DNA from: Desulfovibrio litoralis DSM 11393
GTDB lineage: Bacteria; Desulfobacterota; Desulfovibrionia; Desulfovibrionales; Desulfovibrionaceae
Direction: 5' to 3'
Assembly: GCF_900143255.1 (NCBI RefSeq)
Contig: NZ_FRDI01000004.1
Span: 314,823 to 366,746 of the forward strand
Length of the DNA stretch: 51,924 bases
Below are positions 44,148 through 51,924 of this stretch, in pieces. The first letter of the stretch is position 1. Every line of letters starts with the position of its first letter. The notes under the pieces are model-generated. The model was given only the letters and a program-made list of their open reading frames with translations. It did not search any database and was not told the origin of the DNA. Position numbers and translations under genes: made by a program.

Positions 44148-45410
44148 ATGCCTTTGCATAATCAATCTTGTTCCGCTAGTTCTGTCTTAATTGTTATTCC
44201 TGTTTATAATCATTCCCAAACCTTACGCAGTGTTGCTGAACGTGTTCTTTGCGAACATCATAATTTGTTGGTCGTTGATGATGGTAGCACCGATTTACCT
44301 CCTTTAATTAATAATCAATTTTCAAAAGAACACCCTTTATATGGGCTTAATCTTAATTTTATAAGGCATGACTCAAATAAGGGTAAAGGTGCGGCGATAT
44401 TGACGGCGGTTAAATACGCAAAAACAATCGGAGCGAGCCATATTATTACTATTGATGCTGATGCACAACATGACCCCTCAGATATCCCTTTGTTTTTAGA
44501 AGCAATTAATAAACAACCTCAAACAATTTTTATAGGTGCAAGAAATTTTAACGTTCAAAACATTCCTTTTTCTTCTCGTTTTGGCAGAGCTTTTTCAAAC
44601 TTTTGGTTTAAAGTACAAACATCTCATAAAACTCAAGACAGCCAATCAGGGTTTAGAGCTTATCCCTTGATAATATTTGACTATATTTCTTTTATGGAAA
44701 CAAGATACAGCTTTGAAACAGAAGTTCTTGTTAAAAGTGTATGGGCGGGTTTTTCGGTTGCTGATATTCCGATTTCAGTATATTACCCGTCAAAAACAGA
44801 GCGTATTTCTCACTTTAAAGCCTTTCAAGATAATCTTAGAATTTCTTTGTTGAACACATATTTGACTTTTCGCTCCATTTTACCTTGGCCTCATAAACAG
44901 TATGCAGTGAAAGAAAATGGTGTGGTTACTTTGTTGCGTCCTATGCAATCTTTAAAGCTATTGTTACAAAGAGATGAAACACCATTAAAGTTGGCGTATT
45001 CCGCTGCTGTTGGAATGGGTATCGGTACACTGGCGATCTTTGGGTTACATAGTATTCTTATTATTTTGATTACCGGTGGGTTGCGTTTAAGCAAAATTAT
45101 GGGTCTTAGTATAAGTCAATTGTGTATGCCACCTATAGTTCCGTTATTATGTATTGAACTTGGATATTTTTTAAGATACGGGGCGTTTTTAACCAATGTT
45201 TCTTGGGCTGAATTAGAAGTTAATCTTTTAGACAGAGTGTATGAATGGATTCTTGGTTCTTTAGTGTTGGCACCCGTGTTAGCAGTCATTATGGGCTTAG
45301 TTGTGTGGATTATCTCAAAACATATACAAAACAATTTAATAGAAAAAGCAAAAGAACCCACTATAGAAAATAATGATTGTGTTCAATCGGAAATTAAACC
45401 CTATGAGTAA
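44148..45410 (+). CDS. Family 2 glycosyltransferase with C-terminal membrane helices
   Basis: 420 residues. The catalytic domain is GT2 (GT-A fold): VLIVIPVYNHSQTLRSV, VVDDGST and IDADAQHDPSD supply the nucleotide-sugar and metal sites. Two or three hydrophobic helices lie between about 275 and 400, so it is membrane-bound like dolichyl-phosphate-mannose synthase relatives. In E. coli aryl polyene loci I recall a glycosyltransferase and an acyltransferase joined in one protein; here they are separate and overlap by 8 bases. It should attach a sugar during assembly of the lipid anchor. Confidence 0.9.
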   Translation: MPLHNQSCSASSVLIVIPVYNHSQTLRSVAERVLCEHHNLLVVDDGSTDLPPLINNQFSKEHPLYGLNLNFIRHDSNKGKGAAILTAVKYAKTIGASHIITIDADAQHDPSDIPLFLEAINKQPQTIFIGARNFNVQNIPFSSRFGRAFSNFWFKVQTSHKTQDSQSGFRAYPLIIFDYISFMETRYSFETEVLVKSVWAGFSVADIPISVYYPSKTERISHFKAFQDNLRISLLNTYLTFRSILPWPHKQYAVKENGVVTLLRPMQSLKLLLQRDETPLKLAYSAAVGMGIGTLAIFGLHSILIILITGGLRLSKIMGLSISQLCMPPIVPLLCIELGYFLRYGAFLTNVSWAELEVNLLDRVYEWILGSLVLAPVLAVIMGLVVWIISKHIQNNLIEKAKEPTIENNDCVQSEIKPYE

Positions 45411-46296
45411 GCGGTGGTCTAGCAAAAGCCTTGGTAGCCGTTTTCAACACGCTGTCTTTTATTATTCGATAGCTTGGGGCGGGTGGTTTTTGGCTTATTG
45501 TCTTTTGTATTGCGTTGTGTTTTGGTATAGTTTATTTCCGAATATTCAACGTCGCAGTTATCCGTATTTAAAAAGACGTTTTCCTAATGTTGGTTCTTTT
45601 ACCTTGTGGACACACACATTACGACTTTATTTGACCTTTGGAAAAATTCTTGTAGACAGGGCAAGGGCAGGCATTTTAAAATATTGTGAGGTTAAAGGAA
45701 CAAAAAATGATGAAGAAAAACTTAAAGCAATAATAGCGGAAGGTAATGGGGTTATTTTGCTTTCGGCACATATAGGCTGTTGGCAACTGGCTTTAACCTC
45801 TTTGTCTTTATTGAGTAAAACTCCGGCTCATATTGTTATGTATCAAGATAACGAAGATAATGACAAACATTATCACGAACACTCCGGCACGACTTCGCCT
45901 TTTTCTGTAATTAACCCTCAAGATGGAATAACCGGATCTTTGGAGATGTTTACTGCACTAAACAAAGGACATATAGTCGGTTTTTTAGGTGATCGCCTGT
46001 TTGGTAGTATAAAACATACAATAAAAGCAAAGCTGTTGAACGGAGATATTTTGATTCCCAAAACACCATTTATGTTGGCGGCAACAACCGGAGCCCCTAT
46101 TGTTGTATGGTTTGCTCATCGCACGGGTATAGGACAAGGAGAAATTCATATATCAAAAGTATTACGCATACCCAAAGGAGCAGGGCGTAATTTACAAGAG
46201 AAATTTGCTCAAGATTATGTTGCCTTATTAGAGGTTGAGATTCAAAAATATCCATATCAATTTTTTAATTTTTTTAATATTTGGGAGCTACCTTAA
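45403..46296 (+). CDS. LpxL/HtrB-like lysophospholipid acyltransferase family protein
   Basis: 297 residues from the ATG at 45403. An N-terminal hydrophobic helix is followed by the acyltransferase motif SAHIGCWQLA, with His123 and Gln128. In LpxL/HtrB the motif is HX4E, so the acidic partner is replaced here by Gln. A second region (VGFLGDRLFG and GAPIVVWFAHRTG) matches the family. It may transfer an acyl group onto the glycosylated anchor, or be altered in activity. It shares the last base of its stop with the next start (TAATG). Confidence 0.85.
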   Translation: MSKRWSSKSLGSRFQHAVFYYSIAWGGWFLAYCLLYCVVFWYSLFPNIQRRSYPYLKRRFPNVGSFTLWTHTLRLYLTFGKILVDRARAGILKYCEVKGTKNDEEKLKAIIAEGNGVILLSAHIGCWQLALTSLSLLSKTPAHIVMYQDNEDNDKHYHEHSGTTSPFSVINPQDGITGSLEMFTALNKGHIVGFLGDRLFGSIKHTIKAKLLNGDILIPKTPFMLAATTGAPIVVWFAHRTGIGQGEIHISKVLRIPKGAGRNLQEKFAQDYVALLEVEIQKYPYQFFNFFNIWELP

Positions 46297-46562
46297 TGTA
46301 TAATATCGATGAAATAAAAGTTAAATTAAAAAAAGCGATTATAGACGAGTTACAGCTAGATGATATTTCTTTTGAGGATATTAATGATGCAGAGCCGATT
46401 TTTGGCGAGGGTATAGGGCTTGACTCTTTAGATGCGGTAGAGCTTGTTGTTTTGGTTCAGCGTCATTTTAACATAGTCATGAAAGATGTTGATGAAGCCA
46501 AAAAAGCCTTTGTCTCTATTAATTCTTTAGCCGAATATATTGTACACAAACAACAAGCATGA
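46296..46562 (+). CDS. Acyl carrier protein, second copy
   Basis: 88 residues from the ATG at 46296, with GGGAG upstream. Phosphopantetheine site at Ser44 (GLDSLDAVELV). The helical pattern is standard. It lies next to the ketosynthase/chain-length-factor pair and overlaps the ketosynthase start by 4 bases, which suggests it is the carrier used by that pair. Confidence 0.93.
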   Translation: MYNIDEIKVKLKKAIIDELQLDDISFEDINDAEPIFGEGIGLDSLDAVELVVLVQRHFNIVMKDVDEAKKAFVSINSLAEYIVHKQQA

Positions 46563-47725
46563 GTAAGAATATAGTTAGCGTGGCGGCTATGTCGTGTATT
46601 ACTGCTGCCGGAACAAATTTGGCAGACACTTTGATAGGTATTGATAATAATACAACAATACCTATTGTACCTACTTGGTATGAAACGTCAGAAAGCCCGG
46701 TGTTTCAGGCAAACATTTCTTTTGATCCGAGCATTTTATATTCGCGTACAGTTTTGTTGTTGGAACATTCCGTTAATCAGGCTTTTTTAGAAGTTAGCTC
46801 GTTGTTTGAACAATTAAAAGACTTTTCAGTTGGAGTATGTATAGGCACTTCAGTCGGAGCGTCTCTTAATTTTTATAAGAGCTATAGAGCATTAAAAGAA
46901 AATAAAGCCCCTTTGTTAGATGAGGTGTTTTCATTTTCTATATCCAATCCGGCTTTGGCATTAGGGCATATCTTTAATTGCACAGGACCAACAACGACAA
47001 TTACCAACGCCTGTTCTTCCGGGACTGATGCGATAGGTGTTGGAGCAGATTGGATAATAAATGGACTATGTGATGTTGTTATTGCCGGTGGAGCTGATGA
47101 ATTATCAGAAATAAGTTATACGGGTTTTTCTCGCTTAATGATTACCTCCCCTGAACCCTGTAAGCCTTTTGATAAAGAGCGAAAAGGGCTAAACCTTGGA
47201 GAAGGTGCGGGAATTATGATACTTGTTTCGGAAAAAGTAATAAAACAACTTAAATTGATACCAAAAGGGTATATTCTCGGATATGGAACTTGTACTGATG
47301 CACATCACTTAACAACGCCTCACCCGGAAACTATTGGTTTAAAACAATCTGTTAATATGGCATTGAAAAGTGCAAATATCTCATCGGAAAAAATTTCTTT
47401 TATAAATGCACACGCAACCGCAACCCCTACCAATGATTTAATAGAAGGAAGATGTTTAAAAGAACTTTTTCCAAATGTTCCTATAGTAGCAACAAAAGGC
47501 AGCACCGGACATACATTAGGAGCCGCCGGAGCAATAGAAGCCGTATTAACTTTAGCACATCTAAATAGAAAACAATTACCTAAAACTCCAAATTTTTTTG
47601 TCAAAGACCCTGAAATAGGAATTAGCCCTACGACAGAATCAATTTTTATCACAGGCAATATAGGATTATCACAGTCTTTGGCTTTTGGTGGCAATAATTC
47701 CGTATTAATTATCTCAGGTGAGTAA
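46559..47725 (+). CDS. Beta-ketoacyl-ACP synthase, third of three (KS of the KS-CLF pair)
   Basis: 388 residues. The triad is Cys152 (NACSSGTDA), His285 (NAHATATPTND) and His318 (KGSTGHTLGAAG), so it should be active. It is directly followed by the inactive partner, as in the heterodimeric KS-CLF of aryl polyene systems (ApeO-ApeC in E. coli). This pair sets chain length. It is encoded with a carrier upstream and a ligase downstream. Confidence 0.92.
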   Translation: MSKNIVSVAAMSCITAAGTNLADTLIGIDNNTTIPIVPTWYETSESPVFQANISFDPSILYSRTVLLLEHSVNQAFLEVSSLFEQLKDFSVGVCIGTSVGASLNFYKSYRALKENKAPLLDEVFSFSISNPALALGHIFNCTGPTTTITNACSSGTDAIGVGADWIINGLCDVVIAGGADELSEISYTGFSRLMITSPEPCKPFDKERKGLNLGEGAGIMILVSEKVIKQLKLIPKGYILGYGTCTDAHHLTTPHPETIGLKQSVNMALKSANISSEKISFINAHATATPTNDLIEGRCLKELFPNVPIVATKGSTGHTLGAAGAIEAVLTLAHLNRKQLPKTPNFFVKDPEIGISPTTESIFITGNIGLSQSLAFGGNNSVLIISGE

Positions 47726-47738
47726 TCACTAAAAAAGA

Positions 47739-48767
47739 ATGATTATGAATGAACAACTGGTTATTGAAAGCATAGGTGTACTTGGAAGTTTCGGACACGG
47801 AATTGACGCTTTGTTTAATGGTCTAAAGCAAGATGTTACCATCTCGGATTCTATGACGGAAGGTGCGAACTTTAATGCGAATGTTCCAGAAATACTCACT
47901 GATACTTCTATAATTCAAGAGTTTATACACCCCAAAAAATTGCGTCAGGTAGACCATTTTACACGTTTAGGCTTATTAAGTATCTTTTACGCTTTAAAGA
48001 ATGTTGGTCTTTCCAGTGAAAATTTACAAGATACCGGTATAATTTTAGTTTCCGGTTATGGTCCGATAAAACGTACTTTTGACTTTTTAAACTCTATCGT
48101 TGAATTTGGTCCAAAGTTGGCATCTCCTTTGATGTTTTCTCTTTCTGTTCATAATATTCCAACAGCTACTATAGCCTTGTTGTTAGGACAAAAAACTCCG
48201 TATACTACTATTTGTCAGCCAAAGGGAGCAGTCTTGTCAGGTTTGCAAACAGCAGAGTTATGGCTTAAACAAAGGCGAGTTAAAAAAGTATTGTTGGTTG
48301 CGATAGACGAATATAACACTATTTTTCATAATTTGGCTTATCAGCTGAAGCTTAACTCTTCGTTGAACACACTAGAAAACCCAAACGCTTCGTTGCCTTA
48401 TGTTTTGGGTGAATCAGCCGTGTGTTTTTATTTGTCATTGGAGCAAGAAGAGAACTCTCATAAAACGATAATTACAAATTTTAGAAAAGAAAATATTACT
48501 TCCCAAGAACACTTAAATAATTTTTTAGGTTCTGATTTTCCTGTTTGTTGGATTGGAAAAAAAACGTTTCAAATAAACAATCAACTTTTGAGTTGTAATA
48601 ATACAGCATTATTACAACTACCAACAGCACAAGCCTTAAGCATAGCCTTAATGGCATCTAATATTGATGATAACGCGTTGTGTTGTGAAAAAAACATACA
48701 ATGTGTGGAATATTGCTTAGACTCAACCTGTTATTCCGTTAATATAAAAAAAGGTGTTCGGCAATGA
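47739..48767 (+). CDS. Chain-length factor (Cys-less ketosynthase-like protein)
   Basis: 342 residues. A ketosynthase-like N-terminal half is followed by a truncated C-terminal half. Where the catalytic Cys should be, the sequence reads ICQPKGAVLSGLQ; aligned on the following Gly, Gln160 replaces it, as in classical chain-length factors. The two catalytic His motifs are missing. It cannot condense and should act as the partner of the preceding ketosynthase. Met1 and Met3 are both possible starts. The stop overlaps the ligase start by 4 bases. Confidence 0.88.
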   Translation: MIMNEQLVIESIGVLGSFGHGIDALFNGLKQDVTISDSMTEGANFNANVPEILTDTSIIQEFIHPKKLRQVDHFTRLGLLSIFYALKNVGLSSENLQDTGIILVSGYGPIKRTFDFLNSIVEFGPKLASPLMFSLSVHNIPTATIALLLGQKTPYTTICQPKGAVLSGLQTAELWLKQRRVKKVLLVAIDEYNTIFHNLAYQLKLNSSLNTLENPNASLPYVLGESAVCFYLSLEQEENSHKTIITNFRKENITSQEHLNNFLGSDFPVCWIGKKTFQINNQLLSCNNTALLQLPTAQALSIALMASNIDDNALCCEKNIQCVEYCLDSTCYSVNIKKGVRQ

Positions 48768-50053
48768 ATACTTCCCACTTTTTGGCTGTTATCGGTAGCT
48801 TTATGGGAATTGTGCCTTTATTGAGTGAACAAGTAGAACAGGCCAGACAGGCAGAGCAGATAGAACAGGCCGGATCTGTGTATTTTAGTGGTGCTTATAG
48901 TCAAAAACTATCAGCATGTTTATGTGCTTTAAGTGTACAAGAAAAAGAAGACTTAGCCGTCAAATTACTTATATTTTTTGATATTAATCCTAAACTATAT
49001 AAAACGCTTGTATCAAAATTGATAACCCAAAGTAATATTTTAGACTGGGCGGAGCTTATTTTTGAATGTTGGCAAAAATCAGGACAAACTTTTTGTTTTT
49101 CCAGTTCAGGCAGTACCCATCTTGCCACAAGACACAAACATTCTTTTTCTGCTCTATTGGAAGAAGCCAGGAGTATAATTAAAGAAACACCGAAGATATC
49201 TCGCGTGATCTCTGTCATGCCTGTACATCATGTCTATGGTTTTACTTTTTCTATTATCTTACCTTTGGCGTTATCTGTTCCATCTTATGCTTTTGCACCA
49301 ATGCCGACAGAGGATTTTTTTAATGCTTTGTCTCCTGACGCTGCGGTTATTGCTTTTCCTTTGTTTTTAAAGAGTTTTAGCCGAATGCTTGAATTACAAC
49401 CACCCAAAACACAAACGTTACCATCATTGACGATTTTTACCGCCACTGCTCCTTGCCCAAAAGAAATTATAAGTTTTTTATCTTTGAAAAATAAGTTTAA
49501 GGTGGTGGAAGTATATGGTTCTACGGAAACAAGTGTGATTGGAATACGTCTTTCACCAGCACAATATTATAATTTATTGCCTTGGTGGAACAAAATAGAC
49601 AAACCGAAAAATACAATACTGCTTATAAGAAATTCTCAAGAATATCCTTTAGAAATTAATGCTCCTGATATTTTAAACTTTATTTCAGAGCGTAAATTTG
49701 AACCTTTGATGCGTCATGATAAAGCCGTACAGGTTGGGGGAGAAAATGTATATTTACAGAAAGTTGAAGCTATACTGCTTAGCCACCCTGATATAAAAGA
49801 CTGTGCCGTTCGTCTTATGTTGCCAAAAGAAGGGGATAGGCTTAAGGCTTTTATTGTACCTCTCAATAACACAAAGGAATGTTTAAAGAGGCTTAGCGGG
49901 GTAACGTTTCGTGTTTGGTTACATAAAAATTTATCCTCGGCAAGTATTCCAAAGCATATCACCTATGGAGTTTCTGTTCCTCTTAGCACGACAGGTAAGC
50001 GTTGTGATTGGTCTATAACTACAAATATTAACACAAAAAATTTATTGGAGTAG
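48764..50053 (+). CDS. AMP-dependent ligase/acyl-ACP synthetase
   Basis: 429 residues, shorter than typical acyl-CoA ligases, as the ApeH-type ligases are. Adenylation motifs are FSSSGSTHLATRHKHSF (113-129), VYGSTETSVIGIR, RHDKAVQVGGENVYLQKVEAIL and a C-terminal STTGKRCDW with the likely catalytic Lys. The motif after SGST is altered compared with the usual STGxPK. It should load an aromatic acid, such as 4-hydroxybenzoate, onto a carrier protein. An N-terminal Glu/Gln/Ala repeat (24-36) is unusual. No gene that would make the aromatic acid is in the window. Confidence 0.87.
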   Translation: MNTSHFLAVIGSFMGIVPLLSEQVEQARQAEQIEQAGSVYFSGAYSQKLSACLCALSVQEKEDLAVKLLIFFDINPKLYKTLVSKLITQSNILDWAELIFECWQKSGQTFCFSSSGSTHLATRHKHSFSALLEEARSIIKETPKISRVISVMPVHHVYGFTFSIILPLALSVPSYAFAPMPTEDFFNALSPDAAVIAFPLFLKSFSRMLELQPPKTQTLPSLTIFTATAPCPKEIISFLSLKNKFKVVEVYGSTETSVIGIRLSPAQYYNLLPWWNKIDKPKNTILLIRNSQEYPLEINAPDILNFISERKFEPLMRHDKAVQVGGENVYLQKVEAILLSHPDIKDCAVRLMLPKEGDRLKAFIVPLNNTKECLKRLSGVTFRVWLHKNLSSASIPKHITYGVSVPLSTTGKRCDWSITTNINTKNLLE

Positions 50054-50055
50054 CT

Positions 50056-50784
50056 ATGAAAACACAAAAAATTGCATTGATAACCGGCGGAAGTAAGGGG
50101 ATAGGCAAGGCAATTGCTCTTGAATTGGCAAAAGAACAATACACTGTTTGGTTAAATTATCTTACTGATCACAATGGGGCAAAAGAAACACAAAATATTA
50201 TAGAACAAAACGGTGGTTCTTGTAAGTTATTGCCTTTTGATGTCTCAAACCTTGGAGAATGCCAACAGTCTTTATCTCATTTATTGGAAGAGGAGACCCC
50301 TTTTGCGTTAATTAATAATGCGGGATTTTCCAGAGATGGCATTTTAGCAATGATGAGCGAGGAAGATTGGACAAAAGTCATTAATGTACACCTGAATGGA
50401 TTTTATAACCTAACCGCTACAGTATTGCCATTCATGTTGCGTAAACGCAGAGGGCGTATAGTTAATATCTCGTCAACATCAGGTGAAACCGGTGTTGGTG
50501 GACAAGTAAACTATTCTGCTGCAAAAGCCGGATTAATAGGAGCAACTCGTTCTTTGGCGGTAGAGGTAGCAAAGCGTAATATTCTTGTAAATGCCGTAGC
50601 ACCGGGGTTTATTGATACAGAAATGACAAAAAATTTACCCAAAGAACAAATATTGCCGTCTATTCCGCTTGGTAGGTTTGGCACTCCTGAAGAAGTTGCA
50701 CAAGTCGTAGCGTTTTTATGTTCAGAAAAAAATAGTTATCTTACAGGGCAAGTTCTCTCTGTAAATGGGGGTATTTATACTTAG
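50056..50784 (+). CDS. 3-ketoacyl-ACP reductase, FabG-type SDR
   Basis: 242 residues. Nucleotide-binding GGSKGIG (11-17), NNAG at 87-90, and the catalytic Ser140, Tyr153 and Lys157 (YSAAK) are all in place. It uses NADPH to reduce the 3-keto group made by the ketosynthases. The C-terminus GQVLSVNGGIYT is normal. It is the last gene of the cluster, starting two bases after the ligase, and a terminator-like stem follows. Confidence 0.93.
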   Translation: MKTQKIALITGGSKGIGKAIALELAKEQYTVWLNYLTDHNGAKETQNIIEQNGGSCKLLPFDVSNLGECQQSLSHLLEEETPFALINNAGFSRDGILAMMSEEDWTKVINVHLNGFYNLTATVLPFMLRKRRGRIVNISSTSGETGVGGQVNYSAAKAGLIGATRSLAVEVAKRNILVNAVAPGFIDTEMTKNLPKEQILPSIPLGRFGTPEEVAQVVAFLCSEKNSYLTGQVLSVNGGIYT

Positions 50785-50823
50785 TGCTTAAAACTGTTCG
50801 CTTTCTCACAAGTATGGACAAAA

Positions 50824-50886
50824 ATGCGTTTTGAACAACAGCTTGATAAAATTATTGCCAGACTAGAAAATACTGAAAAATCTTAA
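50824..50886 (+). pseudogene. Possible short remnant resembling the XseB N-terminus
   Basis: An ATG opens 20 codons ending in TAA: MRFEQQLDKIIARLENTEKS. The FEQQLDK-IIARLE pattern recalls the start of exonuclease VII small subunit (SFExALxxLExIVxRLE), with a three-residue deletion. With only 20 codons it is not a working protein. It may be a relic or coincidence. Confidence 0.2.
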
Positions 50887-50897
50887 AAAACTAATAC

Positions 50898-50932
50898 AAG
50901 ACCATTACAAAGCTAGGTTTTATAATGGTCTT
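50898..50932 (+). terminator. Terminator-like stem after the polyene-type cluster
   Basis: Arms AAGACCATTACAA (50898-50910) and TTATAATGGTCTT (50920-50932) pair at 12 of 13 positions over a 9-base loop. Because the stem is followed by only a weak T-rich stretch on the plus strand, its strength is uncertain. It lies between convergent genes and may serve both. Confidence 0.55.
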
Positions 50933-50990
50933 ATAATTATCTTATAATGTTTTGAATTAAAAGTTAAAATGAATATTCTTAAACTAAACC

Positions 50991-51924
50991 TTAAAACTCA
51001 TACTTCATTTGCAAGCTACCGCTTACGCCTTCGCGCATTCCGGTGTAGCCTTGTAGTCCAAGGTCAACGCTAAAGTCGTGATTAACCATAGGTTTAAGGA
51101 TTATACCGAGTTCGCCGACGCCTGTTCCGCCTTTGAGTTCAGGGGCTTCGATACTACGTCCATAGGCGGTTGCGTTTGCCTTACCGTCAAATTCATAATC
51201 ATAGGCGGCACCGACATAAGGAGTTGCGTTTTTGTCGATTTCATAACTAAAACGCACGCCATTTCTCCAGCGGTGCGAATCAGCGTCTTCAAACTTTATT
51301 GGGTCGCCGGCGACTGTTACATCATCGCCGTTTTGGTGTGTCCAAAAATATTTAGTAGAAAAGTCTAAATCGGCTTTTTCTGAGAGTTGCCAAATATAGC
51401 CAAGCCCCGCGTGAGCACCGTAATAGACAGAACTAGAGTCATAAGAAACATTAATCGGACCGCTAAACGCTTCAAAATCGTTACTGCTAAAGTCTGTGCT
51501 GACATGACCGACTCTCAAAGAAGCCTCGGTATAAAGCCCCTCTAAAAAGCCTTCTGTTAGGCTATAGCGAGCCAAAATACCGCCACCATAATATTCTGTG
51601 TCGCCGCTACCATCAATAGAGGCTCTACCCGAAAAACTGTTGTGGCTGTCATAATTTCCGAAGCCCACTTCAAAAAACGCACCCAAGAGCAGTGAGTTTT
51701 GAGCGATTGGGGCGTTCCAACCCAGACCGGTCATAAGTGAAAAACTGTCAACATCGCTGTGGCTACCTGTGTTATAGCGAGAACTACCCGCGCTCATCGC
51801 ACCAAAAGAGGATAAATTACCCGCTCCCGCCGCATTCGCACTGCTTAAAGCACTGCCCATACCTTGTCCCGCCGCTAAATCCGCCCCTTGGTTTATAAAG
51901 GCGACGCCGGAAACAATACCCTCA
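50991..51924 (-). CDS. Autotransporter outer-membrane beta-barrel domain (partial, 3' end)
   Basis: The frame stays open from the right edge (residues ...EGIVSGVAFINQGADLAAGQGM) to the stop at 50991, so this is the last 310 residues of a longer gene. The linker AFINQGADLAAGQGM and GSSRYNTGSHSDVDSFSLMTGLGWN begin the C-terminal translocator. The rest is alternating beta strands with many Gly, Ser and aromatic residues, ending in LQMKYEF, where the final Phe is the outer-membrane assembly signal. The passenger domain lies outside the window. This pattern is common in Desulfovibrio-group autotransporters. Whether the passenger is an adhesin or enzyme cannot be told. Confidence 0.88.
   Translation of the reverse strand, partial: EGIVSGVAFINQGADLAAGQGMGSALSSANAAGAGNLSSFGAMSAGSSRYNTGSHSDVDSFSLMTGLGWNAPIAQNSLLLGAFFEVGFGNYDSHNSFSGRASIDGSGDTEYYGGGILARYSLTEGFLEGLYTEASLRVGHVSTDFSSNDFEAFSGPINVSYDSSSVYYGAHAGLGYIWQLSEKADLDFSTKYFWTHQNGDDVTVAGDPIKFEDADSHRWRNGVRFSYEIDKNATPYVGAAYDYEFDGKANATAYGRSIEAPELKGGTGVGELGIILKPMVNHDFSVDLGLQGYTGMREGVSGSLQMKYEF

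Noticed and set aside
32483-50784. A plain ladderane or carotenoid cluster
   Set aside because: The KS-CLF pair, starter ligase, MMPL exporter, LolA-like protein and lipoproteins fit aryl polyene architecture. There is no phytoene synthase, and the desaturase alone does not establish carotenoids.
1-51924. Insertion sequences, prophage genes, tRNA genes or CRISPR arrays
   Set aside because: Reading both strands gave no transposase, integrase, direct-repeat array or tRNA cloverleaf; long AT-rich gaps looked merely non-coding.

Overview
The window is AT-rich bacterial chromosome that fits a low-GC member of the Desulfovibrionaceae or a close relative. The best evidence is a complete qrcABCD set (hexaheme cytochrome, molybdopterin-family subunit, Fe-S subunit, NrfD subunit), the menaquinone reductase of sulfate reducers. 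A Desulfovibrio-style autotransporter end, a hydrogenase-maturation hypC and an iron-dependent alcohol dehydrogenase support this. The assignment is inference from gene content; no ribosomal RNA is present. No tRNA, rRNA, CRISPR array or insertion sequence was seen.

Layout. (1) Positions 1-10350, minus strand: a carbon-phosphorus lyase operon, phnGHIJKLMN, followed by the phosphonate importer phnCDE and a 2H-phosphoesterase-like gene that runs off the left edge. (2) 10687-12056: a glycine-zipper lipoprotein, an unknown secreted protein and panD. (3) 12194-16982, minus: qrcABCD. (4) 17226-27167: a HI0933-type flavoprotein, a methyltransferase, guaB-guaA, tatB-tatC-hisB-lipoprotein-hisA, nth and hypC. 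(5) 27180-31639: glucokinase, a Ca2+/H+ antiporter, an iron alcohol dehydrogenase and an AhpD-like protein. (6) 32483-50784, plus: a 20-gene polyketide/fatty-acid type cluster. (7) 50991-51924, minus: the C-terminal end of an autotransporter.

The 18-kb cluster has the parts list of an aryl polyene pathway: an AMP-dependent ligase for the starter acid, two carrier proteins, a ketosynthase with an adjacent chain-length factor (active-site Cys replaced by Gln), further ketosynthases, a ketoreductase, two hotdog dehydratases, a thioesterase, acyltransferases, a glycosyltransferase, a LolA-like protein, an MMPL exporter and two lipoproteins. It also holds a CrtI-like FAD desaturase and a B12-binding radical SAM enzyme, two families that comparative genomics has linked to ladderane-type lipid clusters. 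This hybrid gene content is the best candidate for an undescribed system here.

A second strong observation is guaA. The ORF is intact, but the glutaminase domain has lost the catalytic Cys (now Ala81) and His (now Asn174) while the synthetase half looks normal, which predicts an ammonia-dependent GMP synthetase. Other points are the apparent absence of phnP and phnF from the phn locus, a His-to-Trp change in HisB, and two very small ORFs just before the polyene cluster.
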